Assembly (NCBI GenBank): GCA_017552615.1
Contig: JAFZPI010000016.1
Span: 1-48,651 of the forward strand
Source of the DNA: Clostridia bacterium
GTDB taxonomy: Bacteria; Bacillota; Clostridia; Christensenellales; Aristaeellaceae
Length of the DNA stretch: 48,651 nucleotides
Direction: 5' to 3'
A program made the position numbers and the translations under genes. The notes below the pieces were generated by a model, which was given only the letters and a program-made list of their open reading frames with translations, ran no database searches and was not told the DNA's origin. This document shows positions 16,545 to 25,690 of the stretch, in pieces. The stretch's first letter is position 1. Each line of letters starts with the position of its first letter.

Positions 16545-16562
16545 CATCGGGAGGGATATGGG

Positions 16563-17414
16563 ATGAAATGCCTTGTAACGGGTGCCAAAGGCCAATTAGG
16601 TCGGGCATTGACAGAAGAATTAGGCCGCCGGGGTATTCCCACCGTGACTACCGATATCGAGTCTCTGAACCTGACCGACGCGGAGGCCGTCGAGGCTTTT
16701 GTCGTTGCCGAGAAACCGGATGTGATCCTTCACTGCGCGGGGTATACAGCTGTCGACAAGGCGGAGTCGGAACCCGAGGTGTGCATCGCCGCCAATGCGG
16801 GGGCTTCCCTTAACCTGGCGCGGGCTGCGCTGTGTACCGGGGCAGCGATGCTGCTGGTGTCCAGCGATTATGTCTTCAGCGGGGAAGGAGATATGCCCTG
16901 GGAGACCGAGGACCGCCGCGAACCGCTCAATGTCTACGGCGTCAGCAAGGTGCAGGCGGAGGAAGCTGTGCGCAGTCTTCTGACGCGCTGCTGGGTGGTG
17001 CGGACCAGCTGGATGTTTTCGGCCCATGGGCACAATTTCGTCCGGACCATGCTCCGGCTTGGACGGGAACGGCATGAAACGCCCGTCGTCTGCGACCAGA
17101 TCGGCAGCCCGACCTATGCGCCGGACCTGGCAGCGTTTCTCTGTGACCTGATCCAGACGCAGCGCTACGGTTTCTATCACGCCACGAATGAAGGCTTCTG
17201 CTCTTGGGCGGAGTTTGCCCAAAGGATCTTTGATGAAGCGGGTTTATCCTGTTCGGTGGTGCCGGTTCCCTCTGCGGTTTATCCTGCGGCAGCGCGGCGT
17301 CCGCTGAACTCCCGGCTAAGTAAAGCGAGTCTGGATCGGAACGGCTTTGCCCGTTTGCCGTCATGGCAGGACGGACTGAAGCGTTGCTTGGAGGAGATCG
17401 GCGGGAGAGCCTGA
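16563..17414 (+). CDS. dTDP-4-dehydrorhamnose reductase-like protein
   Basis: A 283-residue extended short-chain dehydrogenase of the RmlD (substrate-binding) family. Visible features are the NAD(P)-binding TGAKGQLGRAL (6-16), the segment VILHCAGYTAVDKAE, the SSDYVFSG strand with the catalytic serine/threonine region, and the YGVSK pair (Y and K of YxxxK). RmlD makes dTDP-L-rhamnose from dTDP-4-dehydro-L-rhamnose. However, no rmlA, rmlB or rmlC is nearby and the gene sits among housekeeping genes, so the substrate could differ. The ATG at 16563 follows GGGAGG. Confidence 0.82.
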   Translation: MKCLVTGAKGQLGRALTEELGRRGIPTVTTDIESLNLTDAEAVEAFVVAEKPDVILHCAGYTAVDKAESEPEVCIAANAGASLNLARAALCTGAAMLLVSSDYVFSGEGDMPWETEDRREPLNVYGVSKVQAEEAVRSLLTRCWVVRTSWMFSAHGHNFVRTMLRLGRERHETPVVCDQIGSPTYAPDLAAFLCDLIQTQRYGFYHATNEGFCSWAEFAQRIFDEAGLSCSVVPVPSAVYPAAARRPLNSRLSKASLDRNGFARLPSWQDGLKRCLEEIGGRA

Positions 17415-17449
17415 CACCCCTGGAATCCGAGCCGGAAGGAGGTGAGCGC

Positions 17450-19672
17450 GTGGAGAGCTTTGAGGCGCTGGTAAACGGGACCGTGTACCGCAATGAGGAG
17501 AACGGGTATTCCGTGGTGTCAGTGCAGATCGGGCGGAGTGAGAAAACTGTCGTCGGCGTGATGCCTCCGTTGCATCCCGGCGAACAGGCGGCCTTTGAGG
17601 GCGAGTGGGTCGAGCACAGTAAGTTCGGCAAGCAGTTCAAGTGCACGCGCTGCACTCCGATCGCCCCGACGACCCTACTGGGCATCGAGCGCTTCCTCGG
17701 CAGCGGCGCGGTGAAAGGCGTGGGCCGCAAGACCGCGAAGGACATTGTGGCGGCCTTCGGCGAGGAAACCCTGACGGTGCTTTCCACGTATCCTGAGCGC
17801 CTTCAGGAGATCCCCGGCATGGGCAAGAAACGCTGGCGGCAGATCGCGGAGAGCTTCCAGGCGGCTTCGGCGGAGCGGGAAGCCATGATCTTTCTCCAGC
17901 AATACGGCATCACGGCGGCACTGGCGGCACGGATTGGCAAGCTCTACGGAGACAGGGCGCGGGAGGTCGTACAGACCAACCCGTATCGCCTTTGTGAGGA
18001 CCTGGAGGGCGTGGGTTTTGTCACCGCGGACCGCATCGCGATCGCGATGGGCATCGCGCCGGACAGCGAAGACCGGATCCGGGCGGCCCTGCGATATCTC
18101 CTGCAGGAAGCCGCGGGCAGCATGGGCCACGTCTTTCTTTACAGGGATGACCTGATTCAGCGTGCGGTGGTGCTCCTGAACCTGGAGCCGGAACTGCCGG
18201 AACGCCAGCTGCGGGCGATGGCACTGGAGCGGGATGTCAAGCTTTCGGAAGACGAAGAGGGACGGACGCAGGTCTGGCTGCCGCATTATGAGGCTGCCGA
18301 GCGGGAAGTGGCCCAGCGGCTGTGTGAGCTGATGGCCGCTGCGCCGCATACGGCGGAGATGAACGCGGACGAAGCCATTGCGCGCTATGAACGCCAACAC
18401 GGGGTTGCGTTCAGCCCCCGGCAGCGGGAAGCCATCGCCAGCGCGGTGCAGCACGGCGTGCTGGTCATCACCGGCGGTCCGGGAACCGGTAAGACGACGA
18501 TCATCAACTGCATTCTCCAACTGCTCAGCGCCGAGGGGGAGGTCTCCCTCTGCGCGCCGACGGGCCGCGCGGCCAAGCGCATGTCCGAGGCCACGGGCCG
18601 TGAGGCGAAGACGATCCACCGCCTGCTTGAGTACGGCGGCGAGGAAGGCGTTTTTGCGCGCAATGCCCAGACGCCCCTGGAGACCGACTGTGTCATCGTG
18701 GACGAAGCCTCCATGATCGACCTGATGCTGATGCGCTCGCTCCTCCGGGCGATCGAACCGGGCGCCCGGTTGTTGATCGTCGGGGACAGTGATCAGCTCC
18801 CGAGCGTCGGTCCGGGCAATGTCCTGGGGGATATCCTCGAGAGCGGCGTGGTGCCTTCCGTACGACTCAATGAAATCTTCCGCCAGGCGGAGAACAGCCG
18901 CATCGTGGTCAACGCCCACCGGATCAATCACGGGGAGATGCCCCTGTGGAACGAGAAGGGGACCGACTTTTTCTTCGAGCGCACCCAGGCCCCGTATGAG
19001 ACGGCGCAGAAGGTCGTCAGCCTCGTGACCCAGCGCCTGCCGCGTTTCCTGCACCTACAGGACGAAGATCGTGCCAGGCACATTCAGGTCCTGGCTCCGG
19101 CCCGCAAGGGCGACTGCGGGGTCATCACGCTGAACTTCATGCTCCAGCAGGCGCTGAATCCACCGTCCCCGGAGAAACCCACGCTGACCTGGGGAGAAAA
19201 CGTCTTTCGTCTCGGGGACAAGGTGATCCAGACCCACAACGACTACACTCTTGGCTGGCGGCGGGAGACCCGGTACGGCTGGGAGGAAGGCCAGGGCGTC
19301 TTCAACGGCGACGTGGGCTGTGTGACGGACGTGGACACGGAGGAGCACACACTCATCGTGCACTTTGACGAAGACCGGGACGTGGTCTACGGCTCAGCTG
19401 AACTTGAAAACCTCGAGCTGGCCTATTGCCTTTCCGTGCACAAGAGCCAGGGTAGCGAGTTTGAGGCAGTCGTGATGCCGGTCTGCGGCGGGCCGCCGAT
19501 GCTTTTAACCCGCAACCTGATCTACACGGCCCTCACACGGGCGCGGGGGCTGGTCATGCTGATCGGGCGGGAGGAAACCGTGCGGCAGATGGTGGAGAAC
19601 GACCATGTGCTCCGCCGCAACACGGACCTGAACCGGAGGCTCCGCCAGGCGGCGGAAGTGTATCTCTCGTGA
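17450..19672 (+). CDS. recD2: RecD2-type 5'-3' DNA helicase
   Basis: A 740-residue SF1B helicase of the RecD2 subfamily, which works without RecBC in DNA repair. The order is an N-terminal beta/OB-like region (1-75), a helix-hairpin-helix part (about 80-200, containing EIPGMGKKRW), Walker A GGPGTGKTTI near 341-350, Walker B IVDEASMIDL, motif III GDSDQLPSVGPGNVLGD, and the C-terminal motif V/VI pair VHKSQGSEFEAV and YTALTRARGLV. Length fits RecD2. I chose the GTG at 17450 because AAGGAGGTGAG lies directly upstream; the open frame starts earlier, inside the preceding gene. It overlaps comF by four bases. Confidence 0.94.
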   Translation: MESFEALVNGTVYRNEENGYSVVSVQIGRSEKTVVGVMPPLHPGEQAAFEGEWVEHSKFGKQFKCTRCTPIAPTTLLGIERFLGSGAVKGVGRKTAKDIVAAFGEETLTVLSTYPERLQEIPGMGKKRWRQIAESFQAASAEREAMIFLQQYGITAALAARIGKLYGDRAREVVQTNPYRLCEDLEGVGFVTADRIAIAMGIAPDSEDRIRAALRYLLQEAAGSMGHVFLYRDDLIQRAVVLLNLEPELPERQLRAMALERDVKLSEDEEGRTQVWLPHYEAAEREVAQRLCELMAAAPHTAEMNADEAIARYERQHGVAFSPRQREAIASAVQHGVLVITGGPGTGKTTIINCILQLLSAEGEVSLCAPTGRAAKRMSEATGREAKTIHRLLEYGGEEGVFARNAQTPLETDCVIVDEASMIDLMLMRSLLRAIEPGARLLIVGDSDQLPSVGPGNVLGDILESGVVPSVRLNEIFRQAENSRIVVNAHRINHGEMPLWNEKGTDFFFERTQAPYETAQKVVSLVTQRLPRFLHLQDEDRARHIQVLAPARKGDCGVITLNFMLQQALNPPSPEKPTLTWGENVFRLGDKVIQTHNDYTLGWRRETRYGWEEGQGVFNGDVGCVTDVDTEEHTLIVHFDEDRDVVYGSAELENLELAYCLSVHKSQGSEFEAVVMPVCGGPPMLLTRNLIYTALTRARGLVMLIGREETVRQMVENDHVLRRNTDLNRRLRQAAEVYLS

Positions 19673-20313
19673 GCGGGCGGTTTTTCAGGGTGATTCGCGG
19701 GGCGGAGCGTTCACTGCTGGAACGGACCTACCCCAATAACGCGATCTGCCTGCTGTGCGGGCGTGCCGCGGGCGGCGAGCTTCTGTGCCCGGACTGCCGG
19801 AAAGGGCTGGAAGCCTGTGCGCTTCCTGAGGATGAACATGCGGTCTGGCTTTACAGAGACGAAGCCGGACGGCTGGTCCGGATGCTGAAGGAACGGGCGG
19901 TGGCCCCAGCGGCGGAGATCCTGGCCCGGGACATCGCGGAGAAACTCAGGAAGCTGGACGTTTCGGCAGACGCGGTGATCACCTCCGTGCCGATGCCGGT
20001 CCTGCGCCGGCGGGAGCGTGGCATCGACCATGGCTGGAAGCTTGCGCTGGCGCTTGGCGCCGAAACAGGCTATCCGGTACGGCCGCTCCTGAAGCGCAAA
20101 GCGCGCAGCGCAAAAACCCAGCGCGGTCTCAGCGCGGAAGAGCGGCTCAAAAACATGAGGGACGCTTTTGCACCGCTGGATGATATTCCGCAGACCGTGA
20201 TCCTCGTCGATGACGTGATGACGACCGGGGCGACCGCCGCCGCGTGCAGGGAGACCCTGACAGTCGCGGGATGCGAAAGGGTCATCGTTCTCGCCGCGAC
20301 CCGGGCCGAATAG
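19669..20313 (+). CDS. comF: ComF-family phosphoribosyltransferase-like protein
   Basis: A 214-residue protein with an N-terminal zinc-finger-like part (CLLCGRAAGGELLCPDC, two CxxC pairs) and a C-terminal type I phosphoribosyltransferase fold with the PRPP motif VILVDDVMTTGAT. ComF takes part in natural DNA uptake in Bacillus, probably in the cytoplasm with the ComFA helicase and single-strand binding proteins. Here no comFA is adjacent; recD2 is directly upstream with a GTGA overlap, so a repair or recombination role is equally plausible. Confidence 0.9.
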   Translation: MSGRFFRVIRGAERSLLERTYPNNAICLLCGRAAGGELLCPDCRKGLEACALPEDEHAVWLYRDEAGRLVRMLKERAVAPAAEILARDIAEKLRKLDVSADAVITSVPMPVLRRRERGIDHGWKLALALGAETGYPVRPLLKRKARSAKTQRGLSAEERLKNMRDAFAPLDDIPQTVILVDDVMTTGATAAACRETLTVAGCERVIVLAATRAE

Positions 20314-20332
20314 AGAAGAAAAGAGGATGCCC

Positions 20333-21520
20333 ATGCGCAAACTGTGCCTGATGCTGCTGGCTTTGCTGGCCCTGGTTCTGGCGCTTGGCGCGGCGTCGGC
20401 GGAAAAAGCCGCCAATATCAACGCTTCGTGCACGTTTTCCGCCAAAGGCGCCAGCCGCAAGGAACTGAAAACCCTGACCGACGACAGCTACAAGACCTAC
20501 TTCGCTGTGCGCGCCGGCGGGGAGATCAGCATTGACGGGAAGGGCAAGCCGCTCGGCAGCATCCTGCTGCAGTTTTATGACAGGGCCACGGAGACCGAGG
20601 TCCTGGCGCAGGTGGGGGATGTCTGGATCAGCGCGGGTGTCCGCGGGAAATACCTCTCGGACTGGCTGGAACTGCCGGAAGGCACGACGGCGGTGCGGGT
20701 CGTGAACACTTCCAAAGCAAGGATGCTCATGGCCCAGATCACGATCTTCGGCCCCGGTGACCGCCCTGATAAGAGCCCGGAGTGGCATGACTGCGAGAAG
20801 GCAGACTTGATGGTCTTCGCCTGCCACCCGGATGATGAACTGCTGTGGCTGGGAGGCCTGCTGCCCACCTATGCCGGGGAGCGGGGCTATGAAGTCCAGG
20901 TGGTTTATGGCGTGCCGTCAACTCCCCAGCGCCGGCTGGAACTGCTGGACGGGCTCTGCCACTGCGGGGTGACCTGCTATCCGGTTTTCATGAACCTCCC
21001 GGACAAGCGCTCCACGACCCTCAGCGGGGCTTACAAGAACTGGAGCAAGAACAAGATGTGCAAGCTGGAGACCGGCTTCATCCGGCAGTACCGCCCCGAG
21101 GTGGTCGTCACCCACGATTTCAACGGGGAGTACGGTCACGGCGGGCACCGGGCGATGGCGGACACGGTCCGCCTGAGCGTGGGCTATGCGGCGGACAGGA
21201 CGAAATACGAAGATTCTTCGAAAGCCTACGGCACCTGGCAGGTCAAGAAGTTCTATGTCCACCTCTACAAAGAGAATCAGATCCGGCTCGACTGGCATGT
21301 GCCGCTGTCCCATTTTGATGGGAAAGACGGCATGACGGTGGCGACGGAGGCCCTGGACCTGCACCGGAGCCAGGTGGCGAACGGCTGGGCGATGGAGGAA
21401 GGCGGAGACTGCGACAACACCCTGTTCGGCCTCTATATGACGACGGTAGGTCCGGACGAGGCCGGAGACGATCTCTTTGAACACATTGATCTCTATCTTG
21501 AACCTTCGGAGGATGAATGA
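20333..21520 (+). CDS. Secreted PIG-L family deacetylase
   Basis: A 395-residue exported protein: a signal peptide (hydrophobic residues 5-22, likely cleavage after ASA), then a beta-sandwich-like region (about 25-145, discoidin-like in size and pattern, containing LTDDSYKTYFAV), then a PIG-L/LmbE zinc-dependent N-acetylglucosamine deacetylase domain. The latter shows ACHPDDELLWLGG (zinc ligands H, D) and the distal THDFNGEYGHGGHRA (third ligand H). Members of the family remove acetyl groups from GlcNAc-linked substrates. Export plus a carbohydrate-binding-like domain suggests a cell-wall or host-glycan substrate. I prefer the ATG at 20333 for spacing to AGAGG. No lipobox. Confidence 0.85.
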   Translation: MRKLCLMLLALLALVLALGAASAEKAANINASCTFSAKGASRKELKTLTDDSYKTYFAVRAGGEISIDGKGKPLGSILLQFYDRATETEVLAQVGDVWISAGVRGKYLSDWLELPEGTTAVRVVNTSKARMLMAQITIFGPGDRPDKSPEWHDCEKADLMVFACHPDDELLWLGGLLPTYAGERGYEVQVVYGVPSTPQRRLELLDGLCHCGVTCYPVFMNLPDKRSTTLSGAYKNWSKNKMCKLETGFIRQYRPEVVVTHDFNGEYGHGGHRAMADTVRLSVGYAADRTKYEDSSKAYGTWQVKKFYVHLYKENQIRLDWHVPLSHFDGKDGMTVATEALDLHRSQVANGWAMEEGGDCDNTLFGLYMTTVGPDEAGDDLFEHIDLYLEPSEDE

Positions 21521-21521
21521 G

Positions 21522-22046
21522 ATGTACGAGGGGAAGCTGGTACGCCTGCGGGCCTTTGAGTCCGGGGACCTCGACGCCAACCACGCGTTTGTCAACGATT
21601 ACGAGACCCTGCGGGGGATGATGAGCGGGATCCCGTTCCCCTCTTCGATGGGGGACGAGCAGCAGTGGCTGAACCAGCAGTCCAGCTACACCCGGGGCGA
21701 GTACCAGTTCGCGATCGAGGACTTTGAGGGCGATCTGGTGGGCCGCTGCGGGATCATCCGCGTGGACTGGAAGAACCGCCTGGGCGAGCTGGCGATCATG
21801 ATCGGGACGCCCTACCGCGGAAAGGGCTACGGAACCGAGGCCATGGCCATCCTGTCGGATTTCTGCTTCCGGGAGATGAACCTGCACCGGCTGAAGGTCT
21901 CGGTCTTTGCTTTCAATGAAGCGGCGCTCAGGTGCTACGAGGCCAACGGATTTGTCCGGGAAGGCGTGCTGCGGCAGGAGCTCTGGCGCGACGGGGCCTG
22001 GCGGGATGTCGTCATTCTTGCAAAATTGGCTCCGGACGCGGGCTGA
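21522..22046 (+). CDS. GNAT acetyltransferase, RimJ/RimL type
   Basis: A 174-residue GCN5-related N-acetyltransferase. Motif A is the acetyl-CoA pyrophosphate loop in the segment GTPYRGKGYGTEAMAI (Q/RxxGxG/A form), followed by the MNLHRLKVSVFAFNEAA strand-helix and the closing GFVREG...RQELWRDGAW pattern typical of RimJ/RimL-like proteins that modify protein N-termini, spermidine or small amines. The ATG at 21522 has CGGAGG nine bases upstream; an ATG at 21513 abuts that site and is less likely. It almost abuts the deacetylase gene. The substrate cannot be predicted. Confidence 0.88.
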   Translation: MYEGKLVRLRAFESGDLDANHAFVNDYETLRGMMSGIPFPSSMGDEQQWLNQQSSYTRGEYQFAIEDFEGDLVGRCGIIRVDWKNRLGELAIMIGTPYRGKGYGTEAMAILSDFCFREMNLHRLKVSVFAFNEAALRCYEANGFVREGVLRQELWRDGAWRDVVILAKLAPDAG

Positions 22047-22049
22047 CCG

Positions 22050-22078
22050 TTGACATCCGGGGCTTTTCCGCGTAAGAT
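22050..22078 (+). promoter_or_regulatory. Promoter of lysC
   Basis: TTGACA (22050-22055) and TAAGAT (22073-22078) have a 17-base spacer. The leader of about 42 bases is too short for a lysine riboswitch, and none is visible. Confidence 0.7.
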
Positions 22079-22126
22079 AGGAATGTTCGCCCGGGGCGGG
22101 CGAATGGAAAGGTGAGACGCAGAACG

Positions 22127-23446
22127 ATGAAAAAGATTGTGACCAAATTTGGCGGGAGTTCGCTGGCGAACAGCGGGCAGTTCCGCAAGGTAAAAGAGAT
22201 CCTTGAGATGGACCCCGCGCGGTGCTATGTGATCCCCTCCGCACCGGGCCGCCGCTTTGACGGGGACGATAAGGTAACCGACCTGCTCTACCGCTGCCAC
22301 AGCCAGCGGCTTGCGGGGGACGAGAGCTGGCGCGACACGCTGGATACCATCGCCGCACGTTACCTCGACATCGCCGAGGAACTGGGGCTGAAGGTCGACA
22401 TCGGCGCGGAACTGGACACCATCGCCGCGAACATTGAGGCCGGGGCCGAGCGCGATTACTGCGCGTCTCGCGGCGAGTACCTGAACGGCATCCTGCTCGC
22501 GGATTTCCTGGGCTGGCGTTTTATGGACGCCGCGAAAGTGATCTTCTTCAACGCGGACGGAACGCTCGACGCGGAGAAAACCAACGTCGTCATGATGGCT
22601 TTGCTGGCCGACGGGCTTCCCTCGGTGGTGCCGGGTTTCTACGGCGTGCTGCCGGACGGGCGCATCCACACCTTCAGCCGCGGCGGCAGCGATATCACGG
22701 GTGCGATTGTGGCCCGGGCCGTGCTGGCGGATACCTATGAGAACTGGACGGACGTTTCCGGCTTCCTGATGGCGGACCCGCGTATCGTCCGCAACCCGCG
22801 GGAGATCAGCGCCGTCACCTACGCGGAGCTCCGCGAGCTGAGCTACATGGGCGCTTCCGTCCTGCACGAGGACGCGATGTTCCCCGTGCACAAGGTCGGC
22901 ATCCCTACGGTCATCCGCAACACCAACAATCCCACCCACCCCGGCACCCTGATCAGCCTGCACCTGCCGGTGGAGCCCACCGTGCCCACGATCTCGGGCA
23001 TTGCGGGCCGCAAGGGCTTCAGCGTCGTGGCGGTGGAAAAGGCCATGATGAACACCGAGCTGGGCTTCGGCCGCAAGGTGCTGCAGGTCTTTGAGGAGGC
23101 CGGCATCTCCTTCGAACACATGCCGTCCGGGATCGATTCGATCTCCGTGGTGGTGTCCGGCGAAGCGCTGGAACCCCACCGCGAGGAGATCGTCCGCCGC
23201 ATCGCAGACCTGACCCAGCCGGACGTCCTGTCCATCCACGACCATATGGCGATCATCGCGACCGTGGGCCGAGGCATGGTCTCCAACTGCGGCACCGCGG
23301 CACGCCTGTTCTCCGCGATGAGCCGCGCGGGCATCAACGTCCGCATGATCGACCAGGGTTCCAGCGAGCTCTCGATCATCGTCGGCGTGGATGACGCGGA
23401 CTTCGAGCGCACGATTGAGGCGATCTATAACGAGTTTGTCGGCTGA
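22127..23446 (+). CDS. lysC: Aspartate kinase
   Basis: Phosphorylates aspartate, the first step to lysine, threonine and methionine. The 439-residue monofunctional enzyme begins MKKIVTKFGGSS (catalytic K7 in KFGGSS). It carries the substrate/ATP-site stretches FSRGGSDITGA, MADPRIV and TYAELRELSYMGASVLHEDA, then two C-terminal ACT domains (about 300-439) that would bind the feedback amino acid. Length and layout fit the single-chain ACT-regulated class. The ATG at 22127 follows AAAGGTGAG. No downstream asd or dap gene lies here. Confidence 0.94.
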   Translation: MKKIVTKFGGSSLANSGQFRKVKEILEMDPARCYVIPSAPGRRFDGDDKVTDLLYRCHSQRLAGDESWRDTLDTIAARYLDIAEELGLKVDIGAELDTIAANIEAGAERDYCASRGEYLNGILLADFLGWRFMDAAKVIFFNADGTLDAEKTNVVMMALLADGLPSVVPGFYGVLPDGRIHTFSRGGSDITGAIVARAVLADTYENWTDVSGFLMADPRIVRNPREISAVTYAELRELSYMGASVLHEDAMFPVHKVGIPTVIRNTNNPTHPGTLISLHLPVEPTVPTISGIAGRKGFSVVAVEKAMMNTELGFGRKVLQVFEEAGISFEHMPSGIDSISVVVSGEALEPHREEIVRRIADLTQPDVLSIHDHMAIIATVGRGMVSNCGTAARLFSAMSRAGINVRMIDQGSSELSIIVGVDDADFERTIEAIYNEFVG

Positions 23447-23488
23447 TCGGAAAAGAGAAGGGAATCCTTAAAGACGGGAGGTGAGCGC

Positions 23489-24952
23489 GTGACCCAGCAG
23501 AATCCATGGCAGACATCGTCCATGGGCGGAATGCCCCCGTCGGGCGGCTATGCGTCAGGCACCGCTCCCTCCGGTTATGCGTCGATGAATCCCCAGCTTC
23601 AGCCACAACCTCAGGTTCAGCCGCCGCCTTATTATGGCACCAATCCCGTACCGAACGGATATCCCACAGGTCCACAAATGACGAACAGCGGCAGCCAGCC
23701 GCCGGTCGATGATCCCTCGGCTGTCCCGGGATTCAGCTACATGCCCACCGGACGCGGACCGCGGAAATCCATGCGCTGGTGGCACTGGGCAATCATCGGG
23801 GCCGCGGTGCTGGGCATGACCGCCGCACTGATCCTGATCCTGGTTTCCGGGAAAGCGGACTCTACAACCGCCGTGATCCGCCAGGCTTCCCTCGGGGAGC
23901 AGTATGTGGGCGACGCGCTGATTGTCCGGGATGAGACCGTTTATGACGCGGAAGGCGTCACCCGCGTGGAGTATGTGGCCGAGGAAGGCCAGCTCGTGCG
24001 CTATAACGCCGAGATCTGCCGGATCTTCGCCGCGGGCTATTCGACGCGCGATATGACTTCTTTGCAGGACTACCGGGACCAGATCCGGACCTACCAGCGC
24101 ACCCTCCTGACCTCGGAGACGACGATCGAGGGACAGCGCTACGCGATGGAATCCAACGTCCTGCAGTCCGTGCGCCAGATCCGCGAGATCATCGGCGGCG
24201 CACGCGGAAACCTGATCAACCAGGAGCAGATCCTGACGGCCGCCGTCCGCGACCGCCAGACCTACATCCGCTCGACTTATTCCAACGACCAGCGTTTGAC
24301 GCGGCTGCTGGAGGACGCGAACGTCCAGGAGCAGCGGATCGATTCTGTCACCCGCCGGGCCAAAGCCATCGAGGAGTGCATCGTCAGCTTCTACACCGAC
24401 GGTTACGAATACGGCCTGAACATGCTGAACTACAACACGTTCGACCCTGTCCAGGTGCGCTCGATGATGGAAGGCCGCAAGCCCGAACTGACCACGACCC
24501 AGCGCGGCCGAACGGCGATCTACCGCACGATCCGCGACAATCCGTGGGCGGTGCTGATGCTGGCGGACGACCAGACCTGGAACCCGGTGGAGGGCCAGCA
24601 GTTCCAGATGCGGCTGGGTACCTTCAACGACGACGAGGTCATGATCGCGACGGTCGAATCCTTCCGGCGTTCCGGCGGCGAACTGCTGGTGGTGCTGGTG
24701 ATCGAAAACGATGTGAGCCGGGTGCTGGACCTGCGCCAGAGCCGCGTGACGCTCTACGACGAAAACACTGCGCTGATCGTCCCATCGAAGGCGATCTATG
24801 TCCAGGACGAGACGGAAGGCGTGGTCGTGCGCACCGGCGGTTCGGACCTGTTCGTGCCGGTGACAATCATCCGGCGCAGCGGCGAGGATGTGTACATCAG
24901 CCCGGTCACCGAGGGTTATCTGTTTGAAGGCCTGACGGTGCGGCTGTTCTGA
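23489..24952 (+). CDS. HlyD-like membrane protein of the sepF/divIVA cluster
   Basis: A 487-residue bitopic protein. Residues 1-95 are Pro/Gln/Gly/Tyr-rich and probably disordered in the cytoplasm; one TM helix (about 97-121, beginning WWHWAIIGAAVLG) follows. The outside part has a barrel-sandwich/HlyD-like start (ALIVRDETVYDAEGVTRVEYVAEEGQLVRYN), a coiled region (about 190-300) and beta-rich C-terminus. Clostridial sepF neighbourhoods often carry a gene annotated as a HlyD-family adaptor. No outer-membrane partner is present, so a role in division or envelope assembly is more likely than export; that is inference. GTG start after GGAGGTGAG. Confidence 0.7.
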   Translation: MTQQNPWQTSSMGGMPPSGGYASGTAPSGYASMNPQLQPQPQVQPPPYYGTNPVPNGYPTGPQMTNSGSQPPVDDPSAVPGFSYMPTGRGPRKSMRWWHWAIIGAAVLGMTAALILILVSGKADSTTAVIRQASLGEQYVGDALIVRDETVYDAEGVTRVEYVAEEGQLVRYNAEICRIFAAGYSTRDMTSLQDYRDQIRTYQRTLLTSETTIEGQRYAMESNVLQSVRQIREIIGGARGNLINQEQILTAAVRDRQTYIRSTYSNDQRLTRLLEDANVQEQRIDSVTRRAKAIEECIVSFYTDGYEYGLNMLNYNTFDPVQVRSMMEGRKPELTTTQRGRTAIYRTIRDNPWAVLMLADDQTWNPVEGQQFQMRLGTFNDDEVMIATVESFRRSGGELLVVLVIENDVSRVLDLRQSRVTLYDENTALIVPSKAIYVQDETEGVVVRTGGSDLFVPVTIIRRSGEDVYISPVTEGYLFEGLTVRLF

Positions 24953-24967
24953 CGAGAGGAAGAAAGC

Positions 24968-25666
24968 ATGGAGAGAGAACTGCTGGCGGCCAATCTGGAG
25001 CGCGTGCGCCTGGAACTGGCCGAGGCGACCGAGGGCCGCTGGCCTGTCCCACGCCTGGTGGCGGTCACCAAGACCCATCCTTTGGAAGACATCCTGCCCC
25101 TGCGCGAGCTCGGCGTGACCGATGTGGGCGAAAACCGGGTGCAGGAACTGCGGGAAAAGCTCCCGGCCCTGGCCGAGAACTACACGGTCCACCTGATCGG
25201 GCAGCTGCAGAGCAACAAGGTCAAGTACATCATGGAATCCGTGTCCCTGATCCATTCGCTGGACCGCTGGTCCCTGGCCCGGGAGATCGACCGCCAGGCG
25301 CAGATCCATGGCAAGCGGATGCCGGTGCTGGTGCAGGTCAGCCCCGCCGGGGAGCCGCAGAAAGGCGGAATGGATACGGCGGAAGTGCCGGGCTTCATCC
25401 GCGAGGCGGCGAAGCTGCCTGGCATGGAGATCCGGGGCCTGATGGCGGTCATGCCCGACACCCGGGATGAAGACATCCTGCTGCCCCTGTTCCGGGGCAT
25501 GCGCACATTGTTTGAACAGATCCGGGACGAGGCTGTCCCGGGAACCGCGATCACCGAGCTTTCGATGGGGATGAGCGGCGATTATCGGCTGGCCGCGCGC
25601 TGCGGAGCCACGATGGTGCGCATCGGAAGCGCGATCTTCGGGCCCAGGCCGCCCATGCACCCCTGA
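24968..25666 (+). CDS. YggS/PLPHP family pyridoxal-phosphate homeostasis protein
   Basis: A 232-residue single-domain TIM-barrel PLP protein of the YggS/PROSC family, which controls free PLP and is not a racemase. The Schiff-base lysine lies in LVAVTKTHPLEDI (K of the VAVTK segment), followed by the signature VGENRVQEL, HLIGQLQSNKVKYI and SMGMSGDYRLAARCG. Length is standard. It is directly upstream of sepF, as in many Gram-positive division clusters (ylmE in Bacillus). ATG at 24968 with AGAGGAAG upstream. Confidence 0.93.
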   Translation: MERELLAANLERVRLELAEATEGRWPVPRLVAVTKTHPLEDILPLRELGVTDVGENRVQELREKLPALAENYTVHLIGQLQSNKVKYIMESVSLIHSLDRWSLAREIDRQAQIHGKRMPVLVQVSPAGEPQKGGMDTAEVPGFIREAAKLPGMEIRGLMAVMPDTRDEDILLPLFRGMRTLFEQIRDEAVPGTAITELSMGMSGDYRLAARCGATMVRIGSAIFGPRPPMHP

Positions 25667-25690
25667 CGACAGACACAAGGAGCGAAACGT

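Noticed and set aside
16563-17414. Part of a dTDP-rhamnose synthesis cluster
   Set aside because: Only the reductase-like gene is present. rmlA, rmlB and rmlC are absent, so no pathway claim is made.
22050-22126. Lysine riboswitch before lysC
   Set aside because: Only about 50 bases lie between the promoter and the start codon, too short for the L-box, and no matching helices are seen.
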